Source of the DNA: Phlebotomus papatasi
Taxonomy: Eukaryota > Arthropoda > Insecta > Diptera > Psychodidae
Direction: 5' to 3'
DNA: 64,000 nucleotides
Assembly (NCBI RefSeq): GCF_024763615.1
Contig: NC_077224.1
Location: forward strand, 64,986,712-65,050,711
Position 1 is the stretch's first letter. Each line of letters begins with the position of its first letter. The notes beneath the pieces are model-generated. The model was given only the letters and a program-made list of their open reading frames with translations. It made no database searches and was not told where the DNA came from. Shown here in pieces: positions 8,972 through 22,000 of the stretch. The translations under genes were made by a program, and so were the position numbers.

Positions 8972-11900
8972 GTGAGTAGATAAGTTATCCCTCAATCATA
9001 TTTCAAAAGAATATTCAAAATAATTTAAGAATTACCGCGGAAATGGTTTGAAATCTGGAGGCCTTGTTTTGCATGAAAAATCAATGTTTACTACATTTCA
9101 CAGGGTGATCCATATTACTGATAAAATTTAATAAAAACTAATAGATTTTTTAAGTTTTTCTAACAAATTAAAATTATTAAATATTTTGATTCTAAATTGT
9201 CAGGCAATTAATTTTATTTGAGTTTCAATGCTAAAATTAATTTATTAAATCTTAATTTAAAATAAATATATAAATAATTTTTCATGTTTTTCATCGTTCT
9301 TGGATCATAAAATTTGTGTTATATATATTTCAGAACACAATGAAAATTTTATAAAAAATAAATTCTAGGGAAATTTTTCAAAAGTCGGACACACCGAAAG
9401 TCGAAATGAAAAGCGGCTTTAGCACAAATGAAAACATGTCCTGCTGTTGCTCGCTAGCACTAGAGGTCAAACGGTCAGAGATAGAGACTTGGGATCTCCG
9501 GGAGACCCCCCCCCCCAATTAGGTCCGATTGTTAACACTCTCCTCATTTTTCATCTAGCCCGTCACTTCTTCAAAAAAAAAAACCATGTTTTTTGGGATT
9601 GCACGAAAATGCGTCGTGTGGTTTTTCTCATTTTTAGTAGATTTGGTATGTTTACCTGTGATTGTAATTGAACTACTGCGTTTTGTATATGCTGGACAGA
9701 AGGAGACACTTTGATGGCCATGTCACATATAAGATTAATATTAAGATTAATACTTTTTTAACTGCGAGAATGGCAAAAAAAGATAGCAATTGTTTTATCT
9801 TGCCTCTCTCTCGCATTTCCCCTCTGCGTACAAAGTTGGCAGCACTACTTAGCTCGAAAACTGACCGAATCACAGTTGGCACGTGTAGGTTTTTTTTCTC
9901 CAAGTAAATCTGTCAAACAAAAATGGAAAAAGTAGCGTGGGTTATTGAAATGGAGAAGATGGTGATTGAAGAATTCCGCAACAGTCCACATCTGTGGAAC
10001 TGCAAGTACAAGGGAAAAAAGAATTTAAACCTAGCCAGAAAGGAACTGGAGAGAATATCAAAAATTTTAGTGACAAATTTCCCTAAATATAGCAGTGTCT
10101 GTTCAAGTGGAGGTTATATCATCATCCATTGCACTCTGTTTTGCATAACACCAAGACCATAGACAATCGAAAAGTGCACGAAGTGCTAGAATTAATATGT
10201 TTCAGACGATTCAGAAAACTATTAATACGAACAGTAATATCTTACTCATCGTATTAATTCACTAGAGTGTATTCTTTCTAACAGACGTGATATTCCATTT
10301 GAATTTCGAAAACTATATATAGCTCTCTTTCCAGCTTTTCTTAATATTAATATTAATCTTATATGTGACACCACGGTGAGGGTTTTGTAAAAAAAATTGG
10401 ATAGATGATTATAATCTGGCGAGAAATGACCAGATGCTTGATTCCTGGTCAATTCTTGCATTTTCTTAATGATAAACGCGATCTTTTCTGCTTCCGCAAC
10501 TAATTTTACTAACAAAATTCGACAAGATGACTCAAATAATTAATGAAAACGTTTAAGAAGAAATTTTTTGTGACGCCTCGATGCCAGCTCACGGCGAAAA
10601 GATGTATAGCGTGAAGTTACCCAGTTCCGAAATTCGCCGCTTCGGAATCCGTCATTTCGGATGAACGGGATCAACGGGATGAACAATTTAACTGGGTAAC
10701 CGGCTGTACGATCAGAGGGGCAATTCACGAAATATCCAGACAAATTTGACTGGACGGCGAATATGGTGGAGACATATTTGGTGTGGCGAAAAGTGAAATA
10801 ACCCTAATTAACGCATTTTTCAGTTCATTTTTATTCGCTTAAAAGTAAGCAAAATGCAATTGGCAGGTTATTTGTGGCGCGTATTTAAAATTGGAATATA
10901 TGAATTCTTATAATAAATTAGGAATTTTATTTAAAGCATTCTAAGATAAAGACAAATTTTGAAATAATAATATTTTTTTTTATATTTTGGTGAACTTTGT
11001 TGAACATTAAATCATTCAAATAAAATCGCTTTGACTTCCTTTTAAATTCTAAATTACAATTTCAATATTAGAAGGTTATAAAATTATTTGGTTATTGATC
11101 AAGTTGTCGTCACATGTATTTTCTGAGACTTATGATAAATGTTGTAAGTCTGTAAAGACTAATTACCTCTCAAGAGTAGCATCGAAAAAATTGCATTTAT
11201 TCTAATAATAAAGATTTCATTCATTTTGTATAAATGTGATAAATATTACTTAAAACGTTGAAAATATGATTTTTTTTATGCATACCATGCATACATTGAT
11301 TGAGACGTGGTGGTCTTTAGTTTAGAAGGTTAATTGATATTAATTTTTAATTTATTATTATAATATTAATATTTAATTTACTACTATTTAATTAAATTTT
11401 TAAATTCATATTAAAAATAATTTTCTTTGGATCATTCTAGAAGTCTTAGTTTGGCGAAAATTTAGGTCCAAAAAAAAATCGTATGTAAATTTAGCAATAA
11501 AAAATTCTGAAACTTATAATCTTTAATACTAATTCCTTTAATCCCCGAATCTACCCAAAAGCTATTTTTTAAGAACGCAGGAAGTATTTAAACGTTTATC
11601 AAATTTTAAAGCCCACTAATTTCATATTTTTACTTCCGGAAATCTTTATTTAAATAAAATAATGCAAATAAATATTTTTTTTATAAGATTTTGGTAAAAA
11701 AATCGTAACCTCCGCTCTCGAGCTGGAGGGTAAAATTGTCTGGATACATCCCGAAATTCCAGCAGGTACCAGACACAAAACTTTGTACACCCTACATTTT
11801 TAGCGAGGAGACGAACCTTTTCACGGGATGGCGAAATTCGCTTCACAGAAAACAGGCAGTAACCATAGTCAAAATTTTGTCTGGATATTTTCGTGAATTG

Positions 11901-13542
11901 CCCCTCAGATATGTTTGAGAGATTATCTAGGCAGACGGAAATATCATCCTTGTATGAAAATACCGTTGAATCACTCCTAAAAACGGGTTTTGAAGGTTGA
12001 AAGTCAATGGTTAAAAAGGTTCTAGCTAGAGAGCGTATTTCTCATCCGAATGGTATCATGTTTGTGCTTGTTGGAATGGTCTTGGAATTTCCGATAAAAG
12101 TGAACCGATTTGAACCGGTAATGAACAGGTTCACTACCAATAATTAATTTTTATTTGATATTCACTTAATATCCTTTATATCACTCCTGACCTGAGGTGT
12201 ATTTTGGGAAATGTTTTGAGTGCTTTAAAAATCGGTTCAAATCGGTTGTGAACCGGTAATGAAGCGGTTATGAGCCTTTATGAACCGATAAGTAATTTTT
12301 GTCCGAAAATTAATTCTATTGTCCTTTAGCTACTTTGAGCAATCTTTTAAGTGATTTTTAAATCGGTCACCTCAAATACAAGTCTGAATCGTTTTAGGCT
12401 TGATATGAAAATATTCTACAGTAGACTCGCTCAATCGGCTCTTTTTCAATCGGGCGAAAAATTTTGTTGACAATTTTCACATTTAATTATCAAACTAATT
12501 TGCTCAAATTCGCTGTAATTCTTCCTATTTTATCGTGATTCTTTATAATTGAGCGCTTTTTTGTGGAATTTACAAAGACTTTGACTCCCAAATCTATCGC
12601 TAAACCGGATGACATTTTGCCCAAATGCCCAATTGAGAGAGAAGTCTACTGTATTTTAATATTATGAATAATTTAAAAACTTGTTTAGGTATTGGATAGA
12701 CGGCTGAGTTGTGCTAATACCGACTCGCATTAGTCCGATTTTCGATTATGTTCGATTTTAAATGCTGTCCGACTAGCAAATCATACTTAAGTACCTAACA
12801 TTTAACTGCAGCAGAGTAAAAATGTTTATTCAAAACCGTAATCATAATCTTCTACCGTTTTGTCTTTAGAAATAATTGCACAATAATAGACTATCCATCA
12901 AAGCGGTTCGGGTTTTATATTTTCGTTTTTCGCTACTGTTAAAATGGTAAAACCTTTTTGAATTTCTTTTCTAAATAGCCAGCGAGAAAATCTCCGAAAA
13001 TATGCACATTGTGGCTAATGAGCCCAGTTTAGCATTCTTTCGGATCCAGGAACATGTTAGAAAAGTCCTCCCGTTAATTGTGGACAGAAGGAGCGAGGTA
13101 GTTCAGCTGCAGCAGGATCTTCAGGGTCACTGCTATGACATGGAATACGCAATCGGGTAAAAACTTATTCCTTTTCTTGGTAGAGTTGTTTTTCTTCAAG
13201 AATCCTTTCTTTTTCAGAGCAATAAAATCCATTGAAGCATCTGAACAGAGTTTTCAGAACATTCATGAACTCCTGAAGAATGCCATCTTCCTGAAGCAGC
13301 AACTGAAATATGAGGAGTCCCGGAGATCGAAAAAAGAACCGAGTAATAACTCGGTTTACAAGAGATTATCAGCTCATATCACCCTGGAACTCCCGGATCT
13401 GCCAGATCTTTCGGGAGTTGTGAGGGAAACTACAAATAGGGTGGAAAATATGATGTCCCATGCTAGAAATTCTTCATCTTCAGCAGCACCATCCGGCAAT
13501 GGAGCTTCAGAGTTGCAGAGGTCGCATACAACTTTGCATTGA
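8932..13542 (+). CDS. BORCS8: BLOC-1-related complex subunit 8 (BORCS8, MEF2BNB-like), whole gene
   Basis: BORCS8 is a subunit of BORC, the complex on the lysosome surface that recruits Arl8 and so couples lysosomes to kinesin. Exons 8932-8971, 12979-13156 and 13218-13542 join as ATG...AAAA|CC AGC GAG and ATC GG|A GCA, both in frame with GT-AG borders, for 180 codons. The conserved core is HIVANEPSLAFFRIQEHVRK (about residues 22-41), then a helix with the short motif MEYAIGAIKSIEAS, as in the vertebrate protein (which I recall as about 119 residues). The extra length is a C-terminal Ser/Pro-rich tail (ARNSSSSAAPSG) after about residue 150, which I cannot match. Intron 1 is 4.0 kb and packed with repeats. 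Expression is probably driven from the shared promoter at 8636-8931. Confidence 0.9.
9722..10369. mobile_element. 648-bp unit bounded by a perfect 23-bp inverted repeat
   Basis: GTCACATATAAGATTAATAT begins at 9722, and its exact complement over 23 bp ends at 10369. Between the arms lies a short open frame (9923-10162). This looks like a small DNA transposon or the internal arms of a larger one; no target duplication was identified. It sits in BORCS8 intron 1. Confidence 0.55.
9923..10162 (+). pseudogene. Possible MADF-like fragment, 79 codons
   Basis: The first 50 residues (MEKMVIEEFRNSPHLWNCKY, then several Lys/Asn residues and LARKELERISKIL) have the spacing of a MADF/Myb-SANT-like DNA-binding domain: a helix, a Pro/Leu-Trp turn, then a basic helix with Ala and Ile positions. 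The frame then runs into unrelated sequence and stops. MADF proteins are encoded by some PIF/Harbinger transposons, so with the flanking inverted repeat this may be an element remnant. A chance resemblance is also possible. Confidence 0.3.
10715..11906. mobile_element. 1.19-kb inverted-repeat transposon (GAGGGGCAATTCACGAAA ends)
   Basis: GAGGGGCAATTCACGAAATA at 10715 has its complement at the right end, ending GAATTGCCCCTC at 11906. The arms are about 34 bp with two one-base indels. No target-site duplication and no transposase frame are evident. Further GC-rich blocks lie just outside the left arm (10560-10700), so the element may be a piece of a larger one. Confidence 0.7.
12098..12290. repeat. 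Cluster of GAACCGGTAATGAA repeats
   Basis: GAACCGGTAATGAA occurs twice (about 12113 and 12251) with several ATCGGTTCA / GAACCGAT variants around each copy. It looks like a local duplication of about 140 bp. AACCGGT is also the core of the Grainyhead binding site; whether that matters here is inference. Confidence 0.5.
12417..12653. mobile_element. MITE, family CAGTAGACTC, copy 2
   Basis: This copy aligns end to end with 2883-3121 in the same orientation and also has TA at both borders. Differences are single substitutions and short indels. Confidence 0.88.
12979..13156 (+). CDS. BORCS8: BORCS8 coding exon 2
   Basis: Acceptor TTCTAAATAG, donor GTAAAA. It carries the family signature VANEPSLAFFRIQEHVR and ends within the glycine codon of MEYAIG. 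Confidence 0.93.
13218..13542 (+). CDS. BORCS8: BORCS8 coding exon 3
   Basis: Acceptor TTTTTCAG after a 61-nt intron, stop TGA at 13540-13542. It encodes the second helix (AIKSIEASEQSFQNIHELLK), then a low-complexity, Ser-rich tail. Reading from the ATG at 13135 runs through the intron and is not the real protein. Confidence 0.93.
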
Positions 13543-13600
13543 AACTGTTTTTAATATTTGCCAACTGAACCAAAGACATTATATAAGGAAAGTTAAGCTC

Positions 13601-13606
13601 AATAAA
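13601..13606 (+). promoter_or_regulatory. Probable poly(A) signal of BORCS8
   Basis: AATAAA, 58 bp past the BORCS8 stop, gives a very short 3' UTR. Confidence 0.65.
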
Positions 13607-15332
13607 AATTGAATAATTCAGAAAAAAATTCATTTTTATTTGAAATTTGTGAAAATTTTAAATCCGCAATTATATTTTATTTTCTTCAAAACCTACATTC
13701 ACTTAAAATTTATTGGGTGGATATGAAAAAACGCATTAATATAGAACCCCATCTTAGTTAGAAAAATTTATGCATTAACTTAGATATCTTGGATATCATT
13801 CTATGGAATAAATAATAAACTAATCAGAATCTATTAAAACATTCCAATTTCAAAGACGAAATTTTTATTTCAAATTTTAGATACTTTTCAAAAACACTTA
13901 AAATGGAATAGATATGTCATATTTTTCAGGTTAGGATTTGATTGATTTAAAATTTAAATGAATTTTAAATCGATTCTTATTTTGTCAATCAAGCACTGAA
14001 ATATATTGATTTTTTAGGGTTATGTTCAACACAACCTTAAACTTTTAAAGGGTAAAATGGGATAATTTGGTAAGATGTTTAATTTGGAACTTCGAGAATT
14101 CCTTACAGTTTTATTTAGATGGAAAAAGGAAGAAACGACGAAGAAGTACTCTAAAATGTAAAGTCGTGTACTTCGTGGTTTTCTTTTTCTTTTTAAGCAT
14201 CTGACAGTGAAGAAATATCAAAAATTCCAAAATGGACATGCTTCCGAATTACTCGAATTTTAAATGGATTGATTCCGATTTTTAAGTGGTGGAATTTCTT
14301 AATCTGTTCTTAATTTGTTTAAATATTTAGCTGACAAAGCGTTCTTTAAAAAGTTTTAATTTTAATGTATCAAAGCCTAACCTAAAAAAATTATCATAGA
14401 TCCCTACCGTTCAAAATGCTTTTATCTGTTCAGTTCCGAAACAAATTATATATCGCTTCATCTTAAAATTGGAATACATCATAGATTCCCTAAAAATTAG
14501 AAAAATAATATTAGCAAATAGGACTTGAAAGTTCAAAATCATCTGTTGATAGATAGGGTTACGTTTAACCTCAAATTCCAAGATATTTTATTTACAAAAT
14601 AATTAGTGACATGCCAAATATAGAAAACATATAATTCTTATCAAATCTGAATAAAATCAAATTATTGGAATGTCGAAAAAATTAGCTTTCCATATGCGAA
14701 ATATTTGACAGATTTTAACCTAAAAACTAATTTTAAAGACTCTTTGAAGTATTGTAAACTTATACTTTAATTTATGACTTTAATGCTTCGAAAACGAAAG
14801 ACAAAATCGATTTGTTTTTATATCAAATTGCTTTTAACAAAAATTATGACCAATGAATAACTTTAGAAATTCATGTGGCACTGTTATTGAGGTTATACTA
14901 TAAAATAATAAGAATAAAATACACATAACCTCCTTTTGAATTAAATAAGAATAGGAAATTTGCGAGAAATCTTGTATTCCTTCATTACTGTGTTAATTTT
15001 AATAATGTCTTTGGTCTCTTTGTCAGTGAAACATATTTCATTTTGCTATGAAATTTGAGGTTAGTGGCAATTTATTATTAAAACTCAGATAAATATTTGT
15101 TAAAGTGGAATTTGCTTAAGGATTAACATTACTTCTGAAATTTAAAACGCTTTTATTCAATATACAAATTTATGATCTATTTGCTAACTTCTGCAAAAAT
15201 AAATTTAAAAAAAAATGTTTTGAATGAGGTTAGGTTATATTAGGAAAATTATGGAAGACTTTCGATCCGATGGAATGTAACAGGGTAACAGGAGATGGAC
15301 GCAAACGCTGAACCTCTCTTGATTTTCACAAT
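13607..15332. other. Intergenic DNA between BORCS8 and the LRR gene, nothing recognised
   Basis: The two genes converge here. The sequence is AT-rich with scattered TTTAACCT / AGGTTA words but no exon, RNA gene or paired element ends. Confidence 0.45.
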
Positions 15333-15338
15333 TTTATT
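15333..15338 (-). promoter_or_regulatory. Probable poly(A) signal of the LRR gene
   Basis: TTTATT on the plus strand gives AATAAA on the minus strand about 230 bp past the LRR gene stop codon. Confidence 0.5.
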
Positions 15339-15567
15339 CACCACAATAATGTTTCGAGGATGGATGTCCCTCTCATCTGCCATACTCGATATCTAAGTGT
15401 TTCCGTACATCTCCAGGAAAATTGTAATGAATTTTTCTTTTGTCTATTGTTGTAGGACGACGAGGAGGGCAGAATGTCCTGTTGTATCTTGAAGTTCTAT
15501 ATATCAATGCTTTTAGTAGTAAAGCTATATACAATTCTAAAATTTCCTAAAAAATATTTACAAAATA

Positions 15568-16047
15568 TTACTGAATTTCCCTGAACAATCTCTTTTGTCT
15601 GTTTCTCCTCAAACGTTGCTTCTCAACGCGGACCATATAAAGTCCTCCGGCCATCAAGGCTAGGACAACAAAACAAGACACTCCAATAATAATTCCAACT
15701 CCTGGGCCCTTGTTCAGGTGCAAATGAAAGCCAGCTTCCGCAGTTTCGGATTCCTCGATAGGTTTGATGACCATCCGAGCGGTGGGATTGCAAAAAGCCA
15801 GGCGCCTTCTGTAGTACCTTACGATTCTCTGTCCGGCAAATTCTTCCGGAGAAGCACATCTGAGATCTGAAAGGTAGTGCTGGTGTTCTGGTCTTTGGTA
15901 GAGAATGTTTAGCACTGTGTCCAGCATCCACTGGGCACTGCACGAACAATCCAAGGGATTGTCCTGAAAGTCTATTCCATCTTCAAGATTCGACCAATTT
16001 GTGAGGTTCTCCGGGATTTTTGTTAAATTGTTCCCACTCAAATCAAG
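15568..16047 (-). CDS. LRR protein exon 4 (C-cap, transmembrane segment, tail)
   Basis: Acceptor CTCTTTTCAG. It begins LDLSGNNLTKIPENL, followed by NPLDCSCSAQW and the rest of the C-cap, the transmembrane helix and a tail ending FREIQ at a TAA. An open frame reaching back to 16131 is intron read-through. Confidence 0.93.
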   Translation of the reverse strand, partial: LDLSGNNLTKIPENLTNWSNLEDGIDFQDNPLDCSCSAQWMLDTVLNILYQRPEHQHYLSDLRCASPEEFAGQRIVRYYRRRLAFCNPTARMVIKPIEESETAEAGFHLHLNKGPGVGIIIGVSCFVVLALMAGGLYMVRVEKQRLRRNRQKRLFREIQ

Positions 16048-19000
16048 CTGAAAAGAGAGTTTAAAAAATCGAGGTTTAAAAAATCGTGATAGTTCTTCTG
16101 GAAAAAGCATTAAAAAATTAAAAAGTACCATTTTTTAAGGTTAACCTGTTGATTCTAACCTCCAAGTCTATAACGGTGTTATCACACTTGCACATTAAAA
16201 TTTTAATATGATTCACATTAATTGGTCGCTGGTGAGAGTCCAAATGTGTAATTTGTGTGTTTGGATCATTTTATATTCAAAACTTGATCTATTGTTGATA
16301 AAAAGGTAGACTTGGCCCGCAAAATTTGATATAAATTGATTTATAGCATCAATGCGAAAAATTAATGCAATTTTCTCTTTAATTTTTTAATGTGAAAAAT
16401 ATTTATGCTTTAAGTAAATTTAAACTTATTTTTGCAGGCCAAGTCCACTTCTTTATCAATAAATTGAAAAACCCCAAATATTAAGTGACTCAAAGACACA
16501 AATAACATATTTGGACGCTCACAAGCGACAATTAAGTGTGATAACGCCGTAAGACTTGAAATTTATTTTAAATTTATTTTAAATTTTTAATTTCATTATT
16601 AATAGAGAAATAAAGCAAATTCTGAAATCAATGAAAGCTGAAGTTCAAAAGCTGTAGCTGTTTTCAAAATCTGTATATTTTGTTCCAAATTCTGCATATA
16701 AATGATATTTAAAATATCTATAGTCGAAAGATTATTCTAAATAATCCATAGCTCTCCTTTTAATACTTGAAAAATGTTTTACCATGTATCTCATTTGCTT
16801 ATTAAGTTTCAAAGTTAATTATCAGATCAGCAAATTTGAGGTTATAAAAGCATAACCTCCAAAAAGTTGGTAAAATTTCAATTTATAAAAATTTCAAAGT
16901 TTTGTAAACTCTATGCAATTATTTTATTAAATTCAATCATTTGACAAAGAAAGATGTGAATCTTGAAATATTTTTAATTTTTTTTTAAATTACTGATTTC
17001 AGATTATAATTTTATAATGTTTTAGTTAAATTATAAAATGAAACCTATTGAAAATTTCTTTAAAACACGGATTAGAAGATTCCGTCAAGTAAAATCTAAG
17101 GTTATATTCCCTTGATGTTTAATAAATCAGTTTGAAAAATTTTAGGTTATGTTGAGTTTTACTTTCAAAATTTAAGGGCATATAATTCTCTTATATTTGG
17201 CAATAATCTATGTAACAGTAAACTCTGTCTGATTCATTGATTGCATGGATATATCAAGAATCGTTAGATTTTCAAAAGTTTAACGCCGCAAAAAAAACTA
17301 CCATAAGCTTTTTTTTGCAAATAAAGGGAGTCCAGTATACGATTTTATTAACTAACCTTGGACCTAAGAATCTGAAACTTTTTAGATTCATTGAATGGCA
17401 AAATATGCGAACGTGAACTACGGTTTCTGAAGAAGGCGTGGCCTAAATTGTTTCCTAAGCGAAAAGTAATTTAATTAATTTTTAAAAAAAAACAAAATCA
17501 TGATATTTAAAAGTTTTAAATTGAGGAAATTAGAAGAAATTAAAGTATATACCTATTTAAGTATTTTTATTAATAAAATTATTTGACATTTCACCAAGTA
17601 GTGTAAACTAGGCTAATTTAAAACCTGCTCTAAATGGAAATTTTTCGCTACTCCAAATGGAAACATACAGTGCCCGCTTTGTAATCCGGATGATTGGGAG
17701 ACAAAATGACAGATGTCCGCTTCGTAATCCGTTGGATTTTTTGAATTTGTTCAACGTCTCGCAAATACAATACAAGTTTTTTTTGTTGAATTAGAATAAA
17801 AGTTTTAAAAGAAGCTTAAAAAGACATAATTAGAGCTATTATATGCTATTATAATTCATAATAATAATAATTCATTTTCATTGGTAAAGACACATGCATA
17901 CATGACCACAAAATTATTTTAAATGTAACCGTCTATAACTCGTCCGGATTACGGCGATCTGGATTAGAGAGCGGGCACTGTAATTGTTTTTAACGATAAA
18001 TACAGTACTAAATTATTATATTTATATATTTTCTATACTACAATTTCATTACTAAATTAGAATAAAATATTTAAAAAGTTCTAGTTCATGAATGAGAAAA
18101 ACCTAAATCAAATTGAAAGGGTTAAATCCGTTAAATCTATCTTTAAATTAATAAAGTGGATGATAAGTGGAATAAATGTGTACAAAATCACCGTTAAATA
18201 ACTGCCATAGTTGTTTAAAATTTTGACAGTAATTTACCTGTCAAATACTTTTTTTTGTCCTTTCCTGTCAACAGTTATATTATTAATAAAAAAACCTATT
18301 TGACTCAGTCGTATTAATAAATAGCTTTTGTTATGAATTTCTGAGGAAAACAGTTCTTATCATGGTGTTATCAGAGCGTCTGGGGCATAATAAGGCAGAA
18401 AAACGGGTCGCTTATCGCCCGGAATGTGTCTGATAATTTTGCTAAGACTTTAATGACGCAGACATGAGGTCACAAATCGGTCTTACCTTGCATAGATTAA
18501 CACCCTCAAAGGCTTGCTCATGGATCTCCTGCAGAAGGGGGCACCGTGAGATGGAGATAGAGACACAAGTGTGGTTTTCCTGCGAATGTCTCCCGCTCAC
18601 AGCGGAGAAAGCTTTGGCATCCACCGAACGGATGAGGGGCATGTTGCTGAGGGATAGATTGCCCACGGTTATTTGGTCGACAAAGAGAATAGTCTCGATA
18701 GGATTGTGGTCGAGAATGAGGGTTTGCAGAGATGGGGCTCTGGTTGACATTCCCTGAGGCACAGAAGTCAGTTGATTGTAACTCAAATCCAGGACAGTTA
18801 ATTCTGGAAGAGTCACATGGTGAGGCATGAATTCAATTAGGTTGTCGGATACATTGAAAAAGGTCAAATTGGACGATGTATCAGTCAACGTGAAGAGTTC
18901 TGTGAGACGATTGTTCTCAATGTGAATCTCCTTGATTGCTTCCGGGATTTTGGTGAGAGGCCACAACTTAATTCGATTGCCTTTTGCATAGAAATTCTCC

Positions 19001-22000
19001 ACGGAATCTGGTAGATGCAGGTGAAGGTCTTCTATAGCATTATCAGACAAATCCAGACTCTTCAGGTGCTTCATGTATTTAAATGCTTTCTGATTCACAT
19101 TTATGATCTTATTTTGCGAAATGTCCAGCATTTCCCTAAAACAAATTTAAAGAGAGAAAATCTACAGATTATTGCTCTTTTTAGTTTATGAGAATTATGA
19201 TTCTCTTATAGTTATCTTTTAAAATGATCTTTGTTTCTAAGATTTTTTTTGTTGTAAAATCTGTAGCTTGTAATTCTTGTGGGAAAAAAGCAATTTAAAA
19301 AATATTGAATTTTCATAAATATATTTCACAGTTAAACCTAAACCAAGAAAAATCGGAAAAAAGTAAAACCGAATCCTTTTTAACGGATTTTTTTGAAATG
19401 CATAAAATGTTAATCTAAACTTCTAAACACACAATAAAAAAATACATATATTTTTAAAGACCATTCAATTTTAGCGAGAAGAGCTTTTAATTTTCAAGAC
19501 GATAAGCCTTTATTCATTTATATCGGTTTAAATTCGACAAAGTCGTAAAAATGGAAGTTGAAAGAATGTGCTTCAAAATTATAAATGTTTGTCCAAATGT
19601 TTGTAAATCAATTCGGTGCTCCTTTGCTTTAGTCTCTGTATCTTAGAAAATTCTTCAGAACCAGTTTCTGATTTTTTTAGTTACTAGTTCATCAATCGAT
19701 AAAAGAACTAATAAAATAAAATCTGCTTTTTGACTATGAAGTTTAGGTTTTCACCTAGCCCTAGCAAATAATACCCTAAACGCCTAAACAGACTTACATC
19801 TTAACTTCTTAACGACGAGACACTTTTTACGGACTGAAAATAAACAATAAAAATTAAACTGAGAATTATAACACTATGCAACAAATTGACAACTTTTTTT
19901 TGGCACACGAATCTCACATGGTACGTTTGGTAGAGTCGAGTCCCCTGATCAAAAATCTGTTCTTGGTTTTTCTTCTATACGTCACAATTTTCTTTAATTA
20001 TTTTTTTTTCTTTTTTCTGTTTTGTCTCATATTATCAATTATTCCTCCGGTTCTAGTGAACAGAACTTAATGAATGGGCATCCGTTGGAAAGGTAAGTAG
20101 TTGTGCTTCAACTTGAAAATTATGTGATATTTTTTTCAAAAAATCCTTGGGGGCGGAAAAACAAAATCAAACTAAAATCTCTAAAAAATGACCTAAGAAA
20201 GCAACTTTTAAAAAATCATATAAACTAAACTAAACTAAATACTAATGTACTCTCCTCAGCATATAATAGATTTCACTTAGGACTACATTTTTGCCATATA
20301 AGACATTCAGCTGCGATACCTCTTAATGCCTTATTTTTTGATTCTGTGCTTCTATGAACGATAGGGACAAAAATAGCCCAAAAATTTAAGTAATTTTTCT
20401 GCCAATACCAATGAATAATATTTTTCACTTTAATGAAAAATATTACGTATGAGTATTGTAGTTTTTATTGTCAAAAGGGTTTTGCTTTAAAAAAAAATTG
20501 TAAGTATAAAAATAAATAAAATCAATTATGATTTTGAGAAATTAAAAATTCGCAATTTTTTAGCTTAAATATTTACTACATAGCAAATAGCTAGAGACTT
20601 GCAAAAAATATTCTAGATTCCTTCAACCTTCTACTTTACAATTATGTACAGATATAAGAAAACAATAACTTTAGGTAGTCAGAAAAAATTATTTTCTTTA
20701 TGGGACACCGGTGTTTCAATTGTCCATAAAGGGTTTAAAGGATTAGAAAAGCTGTTTCTGTTCTTCTTATTCGCCTTTTTCTTCTATTTCGCGGTCTTTG
20801 TTTCCCTTTGCTCGTCTGAAAAAATGAGAGTCTCAAATGTCCCAAATTATAAGTGGTTCCAAATTACCTCATTTTACCCTACGTTAAGCTGTTAACTGTT
20901 TCAGATGAGCAAAGAGAAAAAAATGACAGCGAAATAAAAGAAATAGACGATTAAGAAAAACAGAAACAGCTCTTCATCCTTTTGAATCTCTAAAACAGTG
21001 AGAAAATCTCAAATATCCCAAATTGAAAATTGTTCCAAATTACACCATTTTACCCTAAAGCTTAAAAATTTATGTAGCGTATACACTGAGAAAAAATGGA
21101 GGTGCGATTAACTTTTTTTCCTCATAATTTTAACACTTTTTATGTATAAAAATATACCAACGTTTTTTAATATTAATTTTACATCCTTTTAAGTGTAAAA
21201 TTAACATGAAAAAGGGTAACTTTAACCCCTAATAATATTTACACCGATTTCGGATCAATACTGCAGGGCCTGCAGGGTAAAATAAACATTTCCGGAATGT
21301 TATTTTAACTTTTTCGGATTTCTCTCAGTGTACGAAGTTTTAGTAAAGCATCATTTTTAATTTTTTTTATTTAACTATTGAATTAAGACGTACCATGATG
21401 CAATTTAACTTCGCAATTGGTTTGCTGAGTTAAATTTAATCACGAATAAACCTGAATTTCTTTTAAAATTAGGAGAAAATAGCCCAATTTAACAGCTGTC
21501 CCAATTCAAAGGTATACCATTGCCCACTAGCCAACTTTCGGTTTAGATAAATCTTGTCTGATAACTAATGAAATAAAGTTAAGCCATATGATTAAACCTG
21601 GGCAAACCTTAGTTCTGAACGCCATATCATCCGTTTCCAAAACGTATAGTTCAGAGATGTTCAAAACTGTTCTCCAGTTAATATAAGATCAATCTGAGAT
21701 AATTGAGTGAATCACTGTATCACAAAAGCTGTGATTATGAAAGAAAAGCAGCTTAAAAAATTGAAACATCTTGCCCAATTTCCCTCAATTATTAATCAAC
21801 CCCGAATTTTACACTCAGCGATGCTATTAATAATTTTCATGAATTATTACAACTATACAGAATTTATAGGAAGAATGGTGAAGCACGTGGTGTATCTCTT
21901 CCATGGGAAATCCTAGTTAATTTATAATACTTTCCCCTCTTGTGTGGGATATTCACGGAAAGCATTCTCAATTCCTGGAAAGTTTGGAGAGTTTGGACGT

